From Stieleria mannarensis (GTDB lineage: Bacteria > Planctomycetota > Planctomycetia > Pirellulales > Pirellulaceae): a stretch of DNA of 64,000 bases. Location of the stretch: positions 62,001 through 126,000 of the forward strand of contig NZ_JACEHH010000018.1 of assembly GCF_014154935.1 (NCBI RefSeq). The letters are read 5' to 3'. The position numbers and the translations under genes are program-made. The notes under the pieces are model-generated. The model worked only from the letters and a program-made list of their open reading frames with translations, had not been told where the DNA came from and did not search any database. This document shows positions 1 through 8,919 of the stretch, one piece after another. Numbering within the stretch: the first letter of the stretch is position 1; each line of letters begins with the position of its first letter.

Positions 1-1
1 C

Positions 2-2095
2 GTCTGCGTGTTCGCCCTGATCGGGATGGCCGCCGGCAACCTGCACGCACAGTTGCCCGTGATCGCCCTGCGGTCACTGTCCCAGTCTTTCTTCTGCCCC
101 GGGGAAACCTACGAAGTCCGCGTCGCCGAAGGTGCGAATAGCGACGAGGTGGTTGAACTCGTTTTTTCGCATCCGGGCATCACCGCGACGCTGCCGGACG
201 GCCCCACTCGTCCGCTGACGGAGATCGAATCGCCGCGTCATGGCACATTCCGTGTCTCGGTCGCGTCCGATGTCCCGGCGGGGCGTTATGAAGCCCGTGC
301 GGTCGGCCGTTTCGGAATCTCCAATCCGCGGTCGGTCGTGGTTCAAGACGGCGTTGAAGTTGCTTCGTCGGTGGGAAGCGATCCCGCCACGGCAACGCCC
401 ATCGAGCTGGGGCGAACGTATTGCCGACGTGTCTCGCCCCAGCGGCGCGATTTCTATTCGTTCCCCGCCGTCGCCGGAACGCAGTACACGTTGCGGTTGA
501 TCGCTCAAGCGGTCGACTCGCAATTGATCGGTGCCCTCGCGATCGCCGACGCGAAGGGGCGAACGCTGGCCAGCGGAATCGGAGGCGATCACTCGGATCT
601 GCGACTGTCATGGACCGCGACCGAAAGCGGGCCCGTCACAGTCGCGGTTCATGACGCACTGTTTCGTGGTGGCGCGGCGTTTCAATATGGATTCAGCGTG
701 GTCGAAGGTGCCGGCACGCCGCGATCTCTGGAACCGGAGTTTCCGAAATCGATCAGCGTGCGGGCTCAAGACGCACAAACGCAAGATCCGGTCTTGGTCA
801 ACGAGTCGGACGCGCCGATCGAGCTGACAGTCCCAGCGTTGGTGCAGGCTGCGTTCGACGCCCCCCATGACCGCGATCGCTACCGCTGCAAACTGGCCAA
901 GGGACAACCGGTTCAAATCGAAGTCGTCTCGGATCGCATCGGCCAGCCCACCGACGCCCGATTGATCATCGACAAAGCAAACGTCGACGGATCGGGCGCA
1001 GTCACTTGGCAACGCGTTGCGACGGCCGAAGACGGCCCGAATCTGTCCGACGGCATCATTCGTCTTGCCAGCGGCGATCCCGTCTTGCGGTTTCAACCGC
1101 CCGCAGACGGTGACTATCGGATCACCGTCACGGACTTGGACACCGGTCGATCGCTCGGCGAGGTCCAGCGATATCAACTTGCCATCGGCCCGCCACGACA
1201 GGATTGGCACTTGTTGGCCTACCACGTCTATCCACACAAAGATGCCAAGACGACACAGCCGTCGGGATCACATCTGATGCGCGGCGGTGCGACGACGATT
1301 CGCGTGTTTGTTTATCGCAATCAGATGTCCGGCCCGATCAAGGTCTCGATCCCGGATCTTCCCGCCGGATTGAATTGTCGCTCCGGTTGGATCGCGGCCA
1401 ACCAAAACCATACCGACTTGGTGATCACCGCCTCGGACGAGGCGCCGACACAGCATGCCCCGCTGCAAGTGATCGGCGAAGTGACACGCGACGGACAAAC
1501 GGAATCGCGAATCGCCCGCGCCGCATCGGTCGTCTGGCAACAAGACGGTTATCGGCCCACCGCCCACACCCGGTTGATCGACGGGCTGTGGATCGGATCT
1601 TCGCAACTGGACACCGCTCCGATCAGCATCGCGACGGTGGGCCAGGACGTGATCACGGCCAAAAAGGGCACCAAGGTCACGGTCCCGATCAAGCTGACGC
1701 GGCGTGACGGCGGTGCGGACAACATCGTCTTGCGAGCGCAACACTTGCCGCCGAATGTCAGCGTCGGCGAGCTGACGATCGCCAAAGACAAATCGGAGGC
1801 CGCATGGACGATCGATGTGAAAAACAATGCGGCGGCCGGGACCTATACGTTCTGGGGCCAAGGCGAAACGAAGGTCAAGTTCGCGGTCAACCCCCAGTCA
1901 TTGACGCGTGAAATCGAGTACCGCGACGCCTTGAAGACACTGCGAGCCGATCCCGACCGCTCGGAGCAACATGCGGAAATCGACAAAGCCATCGCGGAAG
2001 CCGACAAACGGATCGAGACGCTAAAAAAACAAACCGCCGCTCGAGATTTTACCGTCTATGTCCCGCTGCCGGCGATCACACTGGAAGTCCAGTGA
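2..2095 (+). CDS. Secreted PPC-domain protein, 5'-truncated by the window edge
   Basis: The reading frame is open to the first base. The first codons encode a hydrophobic stretch ending in NLHAQ that looks like the end of a signal peptide, so the true start is probably upstream (a GTG at 8 is the only start inside). The visible 697 residues are beta-rich and contain two stretches resembling bacterial pre-peptidase C-terminal (PPC) domains, around residues 115-235 and 265-400, then Ig-like beta segments, and a charged helical tail (about 630-680). No catalytic motif was recognised. It ends 28 bp before the haem/WD40 gene on the same strand, so the two are probably co-transcribed. In planctomycetes such proteins often sit beside cytochrome/WD40 proteins; a role in the cell envelope as binding partner is inferred, not shown. 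Confidence 0.75.
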   Translation, partial: VCVFALIGMAAGNLHAQLPVIALRSLSQSFFCPGETYEVRVAEGANSDEVVELVFSHPGITATLPDGPTRPLTEIESPRHGTFRVSVASDVPAGRYEARAVGRFGISNPRSVVVQDGVEVASSVGSDPATATPIELGRTYCRRVSPQRRDFYSFPAVAGTQYTLRLIAQAVDSQLIGALAIADAKGRTLASGIGGDHSDLRLSWTATESGPVTVAVHDALFRGGAAFQYGFSVVEGAGTPRSLEPEFPKSISVRAQDAQTQDPVLVNESDAPIELTVPALVQAAFDAPHDRDRYRCKLAKGQPVQIEVVSDRIGQPTDARLIIDKANVDGSGAVTWQRVATAEDGPNLSDGIIRLASGDPVLRFQPPADGDYRITVTDLDTGRSLGEVQRYQLAIGPPRQDWHLLAYHVYPHKDAKTTQPSGSHLMRGGATTIRVFVYRNQMSGPIKVSIPDLPAGLNCRSGWIAANQNHTDLVITASDEAPTQHAPLQVIGEVTRDGQTESRIARAASVVWQQDGYRPTAHTRLIDGLWIGSSQLDTAPISIATVGQDVITAKKGTKVTVPIKLTRRDGGADNIVLRAQHLPPNVSVGELTIAKDKSEAAWTIDVKNNAAAGTYTFWGQGETKVKFAVNPQSLTREIEYRDALKTLRADPDRSEQHAEIDKAIAEADKRIETLKKQTAARDFTVYVPLPAITLEVQ

Positions 2096-2123
2096 AGCCA
2101 ATCCTCCCACCTCTCCCGCTGCC

Positions 2124-5100
2124 ATGATGCGTGATCGATCGCTGCCAATCGTCTTGGTGCTCTGTTTCCTCGCTCCGCCAGCACCGGCCGAGCAAACCGA
2201 TCCGGACCAGTCGGTCAGCTATGCCCGCGACATCGCACCGATCCTGCAACGCAACTGTGTCGCCTGTCACCGCGCCGGGCAAGCCGAGGGGGGGCTATCG
2301 CTGGAAAACCGTCAGGCGATCGAAACCGGCGGAGACAGCGGGTCGTTGCTGGTCGCGAAACAGCCCGAGTCGAGTTTGTTGTACGTGCGGGCCGGCGATG
2401 ATGATGACCCGATGCCACCGGAGGACAACACGGTGGGGGCCAAGCGTTTGACGCCGGCTGAACTGTCGTTGTTGCAAACCTGGATCGCACAGGGGGCCGT
2501 GATCGATGCGGCGTCCGCCGAGGAGACGATCCAGTGGCAGCCGATCGACGATTCGATCCGCAACAGTTACGCGTTGGCGGTTTCACCGGATGACCGTTTG
2601 ATCGCCGTCGGTCATGCCAATCGTGTGGAACTTGCCGACGCACACACCGGCGAACTCCGTGGCACATTGGTCGACGCAGGCCTTCGGCAAGCGGGCGTCG
2701 CTGATTTTGACGTGATCCAGGCGATCGCGTTTTCACCGTGGGGCGATCGCATCGCCACCGGTGGTTTCCAAGCGGTTCGGATCTGGAAACGCCAGCCGAC
2801 AACGTCCGCGATTCCGCTCGCCTTGCGACACGCCGTCGGGCCGACCGCGATCAGCCCCGATCGTTCTGCGGTCGCGCTGGTCAACGCGATCGGTGATGTG
2901 GAAATCTGGCAACTCGATTCACAGGAACGACGCGTCGGCATCAACAGCCCGGGCACGGTGGCGGACCTGACCTGGTCCCATCCCGAGCGACTGGTCGTCG
3001 GCTACGATCACGGCGACATCGGCATCCATGATCCTCGCACGGGGGATTTGGTGGGACAGGCGAAGCTGGACCAAGCGATCAAGAGCTTGGCGCAAAGCAG
3101 TGAATCCGGCTTCATCGCCGCGCTCGGGACGGATGGCCAAGTTCGACTTTTCGACAACGATCAACCCCATCCGGCGCCGTCCCTCACCTCGCTCCAGGAC
3201 GCCACGTCGATGGCATTTTTCGGCCCCGGCACCCTTGTCGTCGGCACGGCGTCGGGCCTGGCCAAGACGATCGACGTGGTCTCCGGCGACATCACGCGCG
3301 AGCTGGATCACGGTGCAGCGATCGAATCAATCGCGATTGCCCCGCCCTCCAAGACACTCGCGACCGGCGGACGCAACGGGACCACCAAGCTGTGGAATCT
3401 GGACGACGGAACTCTGCTGCGGACACTGACCGGGGACAGCGAATCGGTGCTTCGAATCGCCGCGCTCGACCGTCACGTCCAACGCGAACAGGTGTGGGTC
3501 AAGACGCTGGAAGGCAAGACGGACGAGTTGAAGAAGCTGTTGGAAAAGGAACAGGCGGCATTGGCCAAGGTGACCGAGGCCCGTGAAAAAGCGGCCAAGG
3601 AGTTCGAGGAGAAAGCCAAACAGCGAGACGACGTGGCAAAACAGGTCGCCGGCAGCGAGCAGGGGATCAAAGACGCCCAGGCCATGATTGATGCGTCCAA
3701 CCGGGCCGCCACCGATGCCGAAGCGTTGATCGCCAAAAGCAAGGCCGAGATCGCATCGCTGACGGCCGAGTTGCAGCCGCTGGAAAAACAGTCCGCGACG
3801 GCGCTTTCGCAAGTTGAATTGGCCCAGGCAAAAGCCGACGAAGCGAACCGAATGTTGGCCGCCGCAAAACAATCGGCCCAGGAGATTGCAACACAAGTCG
3901 AAGCCAAGAAGTCCCAACTGGCATCGGTCACCAAACGCAGCAGCGAGGCCGATCAAACGCTGGCGAAATCGAAAGCGGCCGCGACCGAGGCCGCCAAACA
4001 ACTGGAGTCATCCAAGGCGGCACTGGCCAAACAACGCGAGTCGCTCGCTGCGGTGGAAAAGGAAGTGCAGAAGAAGCAAGCCGAGGTGGTCCAGCGCGAC
4101 CAGGCATTGGTCACCGCAACCAAGACACGCGACAAAGCTGCCGCCAACATCCCCACCCACCAGGATTCGCTGCGGATGCGAAACAATCACTTGGCCGACC
4201 TGAAGCATCGGCACGTCGCGCTGGTCGAGCGTCAAAGCCACTCCCCCGCGATCCGGTCCATCGCACTCGGTGACGCGACAGTCACGGTGGTCGATGTCGA
4301 CGGCGCTGTGCGGACCTATCGAGTCGCTGATGGAAAACCGCTGGATCGGTCTCACATCGGCCAACGCTTGGGCGGCACGGGGCCGACCGATGCGTATTAC
4401 CTGGATCAAAATCGAATGATCATCAATGAACACAGCGGACCGCCTCGGATGGTCGACCGACGCCGACAGTGGACGCTCGAGCGAACGATCGGCGGGGTGG
4501 GATCGGATCTGATCTCCGACCGCGTGACGACGTTGGATTTCCGCGGCGACGGCCAGTCGATCGCGATCGGCAGCGGCATCCCCAGCCGCCAAGGCCAGGT
4601 GTTGGTCGTCGCCGTTGCCACCGGTGAAGTGCTGCGTCGATTCGATGATCTTCACAGCGACACCGTGTTGTGCGCGCGGTTTTCACCCGACGATCGGTTG
4701 CTGGCCACCGCGTCGGCCGACAAGACGATCCGCTTGTTGGACGTGCAGACCGGAGGCGTCGTCGGTGCCCTCGATGGACACACACACCATGTCCTGTCGC
4801 TCAGCTGGCGGCGGGACGGTCGACTGATCGCCAGCGGCAGCGCCGATGGGACGATTAAAACCTGGGACGCCGAGACCGGTCAACAGAAACGCACGATCGG
4901 TGGGTTCCCCGACGAAGTCACCGCGGTGGAATTCCTGGGGGACAGCACCCGCGTGGCCAGCAGTTGCGCCGACGGACAGGTGCGGGTCCACGAGACCAAC
5001 AACGGCGGCTCGGTCGCCGCGGCATCCGCCCCAGGCGATTTTCTGTTTACGCTGGGAACCGGCACCGACGGCGCCCGCGTGTTCGCCTCCGGGCAGAACG

Positions 5101-5153
5101 GTGACGTCCACGTCTGGCAAACCGAAGGGCTGAAGGCCGTCGGTAAATGGTAA
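2124..5153 (+). CDS. Secreted Planctomycete-type cytochrome c / WD40 protein with central coiled coil
   Basis: Start chosen at the ATG-ATG of MMRDRS because a signal peptide follows at once (cleavage after about residue 22); the frame is open further upstream but overlaps the preceding gene. Residues 33-115 match the Planctomycete cytochrome c domain, with a haem site CVACH at 45-49 and a downstream DDDPMPP segment that could supply the distal ligand. WD40 repeats follow (about 140-450), then some 250 residues of Ala/Lys/Glu-rich heptads (about 450-700) predicted as coiled coil, then a second WD40 block to the end with SADKTIRLLD and SADGTIKTWD blades. About 1,009 residues. Likely periplasmic or surface protein carrying one c-type haem; the electron partner is unknown. 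It follows the PPC gene by 28 bp. Confidence 0.85.
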   Translation: MMRDRSLPIVLVLCFLAPPAPAEQTDPDQSVSYARDIAPILQRNCVACHRAGQAEGGLSLENRQAIETGGDSGSLLVAKQPESSLLYVRAGDDDDPMPPEDNTVGAKRLTPAELSLLQTWIAQGAVIDAASAEETIQWQPIDDSIRNSYALAVSPDDRLIAVGHANRVELADAHTGELRGTLVDAGLRQAGVADFDVIQAIAFSPWGDRIATGGFQAVRIWKRQPTTSAIPLALRHAVGPTAISPDRSAVALVNAIGDVEIWQLDSQERRVGINSPGTVADLTWSHPERLVVGYDHGDIGIHDPRTGDLVGQAKLDQAIKSLAQSSESGFIAALGTDGQVRLFDNDQPHPAPSLTSLQDATSMAFFGPGTLVVGTASGLAKTIDVVSGDITRELDHGAAIESIAIAPPSKTLATGGRNGTTKLWNLDDGTLLRTLTGDSESVLRIAALDRHVQREQVWVKTLEGKTDELKKLLEKEQAALAKVTEAREKAAKEFEEKAKQRDDVAKQVAGSEQGIKDAQAMIDASNRAATDAEALIAKSKAEIASLTAELQPLEKQSATALSQVELAQAKADEANRMLAAAKQSAQEIATQVEAKKSQLASVTKRSSEADQTLAKSKAAATEAAKQLESSKAALAKQRESLAAVEKEVQKKQAEVVQRDQALVTATKTRDKAAANIPTHQDSLRMRNNHLADLKHRHVALVERQSHSPAIRSIALGDATVTVVDVDGAVRTYRVADGKPLDRSHIGQRLGGTGPTDAYYLDQNRMIINEHSGPPRMVDRRRQWTLERTIGGVGSDLISDRVTTLDFRGDGQSIAIGSGIPSRQGQVLVVAVATGEVLRRFDDLHSDTVLCARFSPDDRLLATASADKTIRLLDVQTGGVVGALDGHTHHVLSLSWRRDGRLIASGSADGTIKTWDAETGQQKRTIGGFPDEVTAVEFLGDSTRVASSCADGQVRVHETNNGGSVAAASAPGDFLFTLGTGTDGARVFASGQNGDVHVWQTEGLKAVGKW

Positions 5154-5157
5154 ATCC

Positions 5158-5181
5158 GTGGGATAGGCTTCCAGCCTGTCA
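5158..5181. repeat. Dispersed short repeat, family 2 (GTGGGATAGGCTTCCAGCCT core)
   Basis: Begins just after the haem/WD40 stop codon. The same 24-bp word occurs at 39033-39056 (reverse), twice at 55545-55603, and in a diverged form at 23725-23748. The inner AGGCTtccAGCCT is a small palindrome. Read as protein in reverse it gives the peptide TGWKPIPR, which can falsely extend gene calls. Confidence 0.8.
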
Positions 5182-5233
5182 ATTCAGAATCGACGAGACG
5201 AGTGGTGCAGATCCGCTTAAGATTCGGGTAGGC

Positions 5234-5301
5234 GGTAGTGGACGACGCGAGGAGTCCATGCGGTTCGCATTCCGAAAGGACTCGTCGCCTCGTCCACTAC
5301 C
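5234..5301. repeat. Inverted repeat with 24-nt arms, candidate bidirectional terminator
   Basis: Arms at 5234-5257 and 5278-5301 pair with 22 of 24 matches around a 20-nt loop; the right arm is followed by CAAAAAACC. It lies between two convergent genes (stops at 5153 and 5344), where a shared terminator or an immobile REP-type element would fit. Confidence 0.65.
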
Positions 5302-5343
5302 AAAAAACCAAGCTGACAGAGACGACCAGTCATCCTCTCCCAT

Positions 5344-6513
5344 TCACATCTCGCTCAGGATTCGCCAGCACATCAGCTGCATCCTTGGCAGATGAAACGG
5401 GCCTTTCCAAAGGTTGCCTTTCAACCGTGAGCTGAGGCTGCCGTCGCGGTGCAGGTAACCGAACCATTCGCCGTGCTGTTGATCGGGAAAGTGTGCGTAG
5501 GCCCAGTCATGGATCTGCTGATGCCAGGTCGCGTACTTTTCGTCGCCGGTCAATTGATACGCCAACAGGGTCGCGATGATCGTCTCGTTCTGCGGCCACC
5601 AGAACTTCATGTCATGCCAATACTCCTGGACCGGCAAGCCTCGCAGATCGACGAAATACAGGATTCCGCCGTGTTCGTTGTCCCAACCCCGCTGCCAACT
5701 CCAATCCAACATCTGGCATCCCAGACGGACGAGTTGCGGATCGCTGCGTTGTTTCCCTTCCCACATGATGAACCAAGCACCCTCGATCGCGTGTCCGGGC
5801 GTCAACGTTCGGCCGTCAAAGTGGTCATGGATTTCGCCTTCGGGGCCGACGGTTTCCATCACGGCCTCCAGATCGGGTTTGGTGTGGAATCGGCGAATCG
5901 TTTCGATGCTGCGATCGATCCACGTTTGGGCCTCCGCCAAGTCGATCGAATCGCGTAACTCCTGAGCCGTCGCGATGGTGATCATCGGGAACGCCAGTCC
6001 TCGGGTCGGCCGCGTGTCGGTGAACTTTTGCGGGGTGTGCATCGGATCCAAGTTGTGGTCGATGAACTGCCGGAACAGTCGTCGTGCCAGGTCGGCGTAA
6101 TGAGGTCGCCCGGTGGCTTTAAATAATTCACCAAAGGCGATCGCCGCGAAGCTTTCGCTGAACGCATAGCGTCGTTTTCGAATCGGTCGGCCGTCATGAG
6201 TGACGTGAAACCACATGCGGCCGTCGTCGGGATCGAATCCATGTTTTTCGATGAAGTCGGCGCCGGCAATCGCCAGGTCCAACCACTCTTGGCGAGGCTG
6301 GACGTGGTTGTAAAGTTCACCCAGCAGCCAGGTGAAACGGCCTTGTTGCCAGAGTCCCTTGTCGGTGTCGATGACGGTGCCGTCTTGATCGAGCGACGTG
6401 ATGAATCCGCCGTGCTGGTGATCGACAGCGTGCCGAATCCAGAACGGCAGTGTGTCCTTCAGCAGCCCGTCGCGATAGGTGTCAAGAAGCGATCGGATCC
6501 GCGTCGGTGTCAT
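5344..6513 (-). CDS. N-acylglucosamine 2-epimerase family protein (AGE/renin-binding-protein fold)
   Basis: 389 residues, the usual size for AGE-family (alpha/alpha)6-barrel sugar epimerases and isomerases. Typical segments are HGGFITSLDQDG near the start, GHAIEGAWF and WWPQNETI in the middle, and GNLWKGPFHLPR at the C terminus; the histidines of GHAIE and GPFHLPR correspond to the two catalytic histidines known in the family. It could act on N-acylglucosamine, on cellobiose-type disaccharides or on mannose; sequence alone does not settle this. There is no signal peptide, so it is cytoplasmic. I start it at the ATG at 6513, whose ATGA overlaps the stop of the upstream GNAT gene, instead of the longer open frame that would run through that gene. 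Third member of a DUF1559-GNAT-AGE unit. Confidence 0.85.
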   Translation of the reverse strand: MTPTRIRSLLDTYRDGLLKDTLPFWIRHAVDHQHGGFITSLDQDGTVIDTDKGLWQQGRFTWLLGELYNHVQPRQEWLDLAIAGADFIEKHGFDPDDGRMWFHVTHDGRPIRKRRYAFSESFAAIAFGELFKATGRPHYADLARRLFRQFIDHNLDPMHTPQKFTDTRPTRGLAFPMITIATAQELRDSIDLAEAQTWIDRSIETIRRFHTKPDLEAVMETVGPEGEIHDHFDGRTLTPGHAIEGAWFIMWEGKQRSDPQLVRLGCQMLDWSWQRGWDNEHGGILYFVDLRGLPVQEYWHDMKFWWPQNETIIATLLAYQLTGDEKYATWHQQIHDWAYAHFPDQQHGEWFGYLHRDGSLSSRLKGNLWKGPFHLPRMQLMCWRILSEM

Positions 6514-6998
6514 TCGTTGAGCGTCAGTTGAAAGTACGCGACATCCAGCCAGCGATCGAATTTGCGTCCGACCTCGGTGAACCGGGCGACCTCGCGAAAA
6601 CCGAGCGACTTTTGCAACTCCATGCTGCCGACATGTTCGGTGCAAACGCCGCCGATCAAGACATGAAAACCGAGCGATGACGCTCGATCGATCAGGTCCG
6701 TCAACAGCGATCGTCCGATGCCACGTCGATGATAGCGGTGGTCCAGGTAGAACGACACCTCGGCGGTTTCGCTGTAGGCCGGACGTGGATGCCACTGAGT
6801 CAACGAGGCCCAACCGACGACCTTGCCCGAAACACAATCGACCGTCACGGGATGTCGATCGTCGTGTGCCCGCAGCCAGTCCAGTCGATCGTCGACGGAT
6901 TCCGGATCCAGATGAAATGTACACGTCGATGTCCGCACGTAGTGATTGTAGATTTCACTGATTCGAGCGGCGTCGGATTCCTCGGCGAGTCGGATCAA
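6510..6998 (-). CDS. GNAT family N-acetyltransferase (phosphinothricin acetyltransferase-like)
   Basis: 162 residues with the GNAT fold. The acetyl-CoA binding motif A appears as HRRGIGRSLL around residues 90-99, preceded by the ETAEVSFYLD strand and followed by LGFHVLIGGVCTEH and a final LGFREVARFTEVGRKFDRW segment. This order is that of the phosphinothricin/methionine sulfoximine acetyltransferase (Pat/YncA) subgroup, so a small amino-group-bearing substrate is likely. The only available start is TTG at 6998, which overlaps the TGA of the upstream DUF1559 gene as TTGA, while its own TGA overlaps the AGE start as ATGA. The arrangement implies translational coupling of all three genes. Confidence 0.85.
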   Translation of the reverse strand: MIRLAEESDAARISEIYNHYVRTSTCTFHLDPESVDDRLDWLRAHDDRHPVTVDCVSGKVVGWASLTQWHPRPAYSETAEVSFYLDHRYHRRGIGRSLLTDLIDRASSLGFHVLIGGVCTEHVGSMELQKSLGFREVARFTEVGRKFDRWLDVAYFQLTLNE

Positions 6999-7930
6999 TA
7001 GTCTTCGACGACCTCGTTGCCGTGACGTGTGGCCAGGGCATCGTAGAGTTCCGCGTCGATGTGTTCGGTGATCGCGCGGACCGAACCGTCACACAATGCA
7101 AATTGACAGAGACCGACGTGCGGTGCGGCCAGCCCCTTGTCGTCACCGTCTTTTTGGTTCGGACGGAACTGGGTTTCAAACAGCACCATGTGGCCGTGAT
7201 CGTCGTCCAATTCGTCGATGTCACGAATCGCCGCACTCCAGACGTTTTCAAATGCGCTGTGCCCGCCGGCGGTCGTTTGGCTCATCGGAATCGGTCCGTT
7301 GTGACGTTCGCCAAAGGCCAGGGTGTTGGACAGTCCGTCGATGATCGCCGAAACGCGGGTGCGGCTGTTGCGATAGAATACGCCGCGGCTGGCCGTCGGA
7401 GTGTCATCCAGGTTGGTCGATGCGTCCGCGGGCCCCCAGTTAGCAGCGTAACTGGCTGCCGAGTAGCGTTCGACCGGGTCGGAGGTGTCGTCGCGAATCA
7501 CGAAGGCGTCGGCCGAATAGGTATCGCTGGGGCACAAGAATACCTCCAACGGAATCTCGCGGGCCTTTAGGTTCTCCGGGACCCACATCGGACGGTTGTA
7601 ATCGAACAGGATCGCCACCTGACTCTGTTCCAATTGGGGCAACATCGCCGCGCCCCAAGCCAAGCCCATGTGATTGGCCGGCTCCATCGCCGTGCCGCGG
7701 GGGCCGGGCTTGTGCAAGTAACCCGAGGGAAAAACTTTAAAGGTCGACTCGTAATTGTGAAGCCCGAGCGCAAGTTGTTTTAAGTTATTCTGACACGACA
7801 TCCGCCGGGCCGCTTCCCGAGCCGCTTGGACCGCCGGCAGCAGCAATCCGACCAGGATTCCGATGATCGCGATCACGACCAGCAGTTCGACGAGGGTAAA
7901 CGCGGATCGACGGGGCGAGGGCTGGGGCAT
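6995..7930 (-). CDS. DUF1559 protein with type IV pilin-like N terminus
   Basis: 311 residues. The N terminus is a class III prepilin signal: a short basic leader ending RRSA, then FTLVELLVVIAIIGILVG, with Glu at mature position 5 as prepilin peptidase substrates have; the residue before the cleavage site is Ala rather than the commoner Gly. Next come AAREAARRMSCQNNLKQLALGLHNY and, near the end, the DUF1559 hallmark CDGSVRAI followed by ATRHGNEVVEDY. DUF1559 proteins are hugely expanded in planctomycetes; they are thought to be exported pseudopilin-like proteins of unknown role. This copy is the first gene of a tightly overlapping unit with an acetyltransferase and an AGE epimerase. Confidence 0.92.
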   Translation of the reverse strand: MPQPSPRRSAFTLVELLVVIAIIGILVGLLLPAVQAAREAARRMSCQNNLKQLALGLHNYESTFKVFPSGYLHKPGPRGTAMEPANHMGLAWGAAMLPQLEQSQVAILFDYNRPMWVPENLKAREIPLEVFLCPSDTYSADAFVIRDDTSDPVERYSAASYAANWGPADASTNLDDTPTASRGVFYRNSRTRVSAIIDGLSNTLAFGERHNGPIPMSQTTAGGHSAFENVWSAAIRDIDELDDDHGHMVLFETQFRPNQKDGDDKGLAAPHVGLCQFALCDGSVRAITEHIDAELYDALATRHGNEVVEDY

Positions 7931-8002
7931 GATGGTTCAATCGCGAGCAGGGACGATGGGAAACGAGACCGCAGGGGAACGTTTCTCCGTGGCGGCAACA
8001 GG

Positions 8003-8752
8003 TTAGTCTAGAACGACGTCCAGTTCACCCTGCCCGAAAACAAGCTTGCCCGAAATGTCAAACGATCGGCCCGCGGCATGGATCACCCAATCGGTCAGCC
8101 GAATCTCCGACGCGGCGCCCGTCAACAACGCTTGCAGCTCTGGCCCCAGCGGTGCGATGTAGCCGTCTTGGTCGGCGGCGCGGGTCAATTCCAAACTTCG
8201 TGCCGTGGCGGCCGCGGTGAAAGCGACGGTCGGCGACGGGCCGACGTCCCAGCGATCCCACCGGCCGTCTTCGGATTCGGCCAGAAAATAAAACGTCAGC
8301 CGCTCCGGCAACCCCGTTACGATCTCGAGGTGCGGCCGCGGTGGCATTCGCGGCGCTAACGGCACGGACGACGACTGGCCGGACGACGACTGGCCGGAAG
8401 GCTCACGCTGCTGGCCGGTCAACCGCAGGCTGACGATCAGGCCGCCGTGGGGGGCCGGCGGGTGCCGATGGGCGTGGGCATGCGGGTGCGAGTGGGCTCC
8501 CTGAAACGTCCCCTCGTGGTCGTGGTCATGGCGGTGCGGATCGCCATGAAAATGTTTGTGGTCATGCCGCAAATCCGATCCGGTGTCGGTGATAACGGTC
8601 GGTTCGGGGGCCGGCGGCCGGCCGCAACCGACCAGACCGCAGCCGACCAGACCGCAGCCGACGATGCCGAATGCGGTGATCGCCCAAACGCTTGCCAAGA
8701 TGGTGGTCGGTGCCGTGGTGATTCGCGCGGTCATGACGGGCAGGCGGTGCAT
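8003..8752 (-). CDS. Histidine-rich lipoprotein with triplicated lipobox-like segment
   Basis: About 249 residues from the ATG at 8752; an ATG at 8734 is the alternative. After a hydrophobic signal come three consecutive copies of a VGCGL unit, so at least three cysteines could follow a lipobox; the first (IVGC) is the natural lipidation site. A histidine-rich stretch follows with repeated HDH, HPHAHAH and HRHPP, typical of metal-binding regions, then GGLIVSLRLTG and a beta-rich C-terminal domain of about 130 residues. A role as an envelope zinc, nickel or copper binding protein is inferred from composition only. The DNA carries 15-bp tandem duplications at 8621-8665 and 8366-8395. It ends 72 bp before the DUF1559 gene and may be transcribed with it. 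Confidence 0.7.
   Translation of the reverse strand: MHRLPVMTARITTAPTTILASVWAITAFGIVGCGLVGCGLVGCGRPPAPEPTVITDTGSDLRHDHKHFHGDPHRHDHDHEGTFQGAHSHPHAHAHRHPPAPHGGLIVSLRLTGQQREPSGQSSSGQSSSVPLAPRMPPRPHLEIVTGLPERLTFYFLAESEDGRWDRWDVGPSPTVAFTAAATARSLELTRAADQDGYIAPLGPELQALLTGAASEIRLTDWVIHAAGRSFDISGKLVFGQGELDVVLD
8621..8665. repeat. Three tandem 15-bp copies inside the lipoprotein gene
   Basis: Units at 8621-8635, 8636-8650 and 8651-8665 differ by a few bases and keep the reading frame. They create the repeated Val-Gly-Cys-Gly-Leu segment at the lipid attachment site. Confidence 0.85.
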
Positions 8753-8919
8753 GTACGGATTGTACACCTGAATAAAGAGCCATGGACGAGGGTGTTGCGG
8801 TCGATCGCCCGACGCCGGCCACTTCCCTGGTATCACAAGTTCGCTAGGCTACCGTCGCCAGATGGCATTGGTGCATCTGCCCTCGCCGCACCCGTCTCTC
8901 TTTCCGTTTCCATCCCGCC

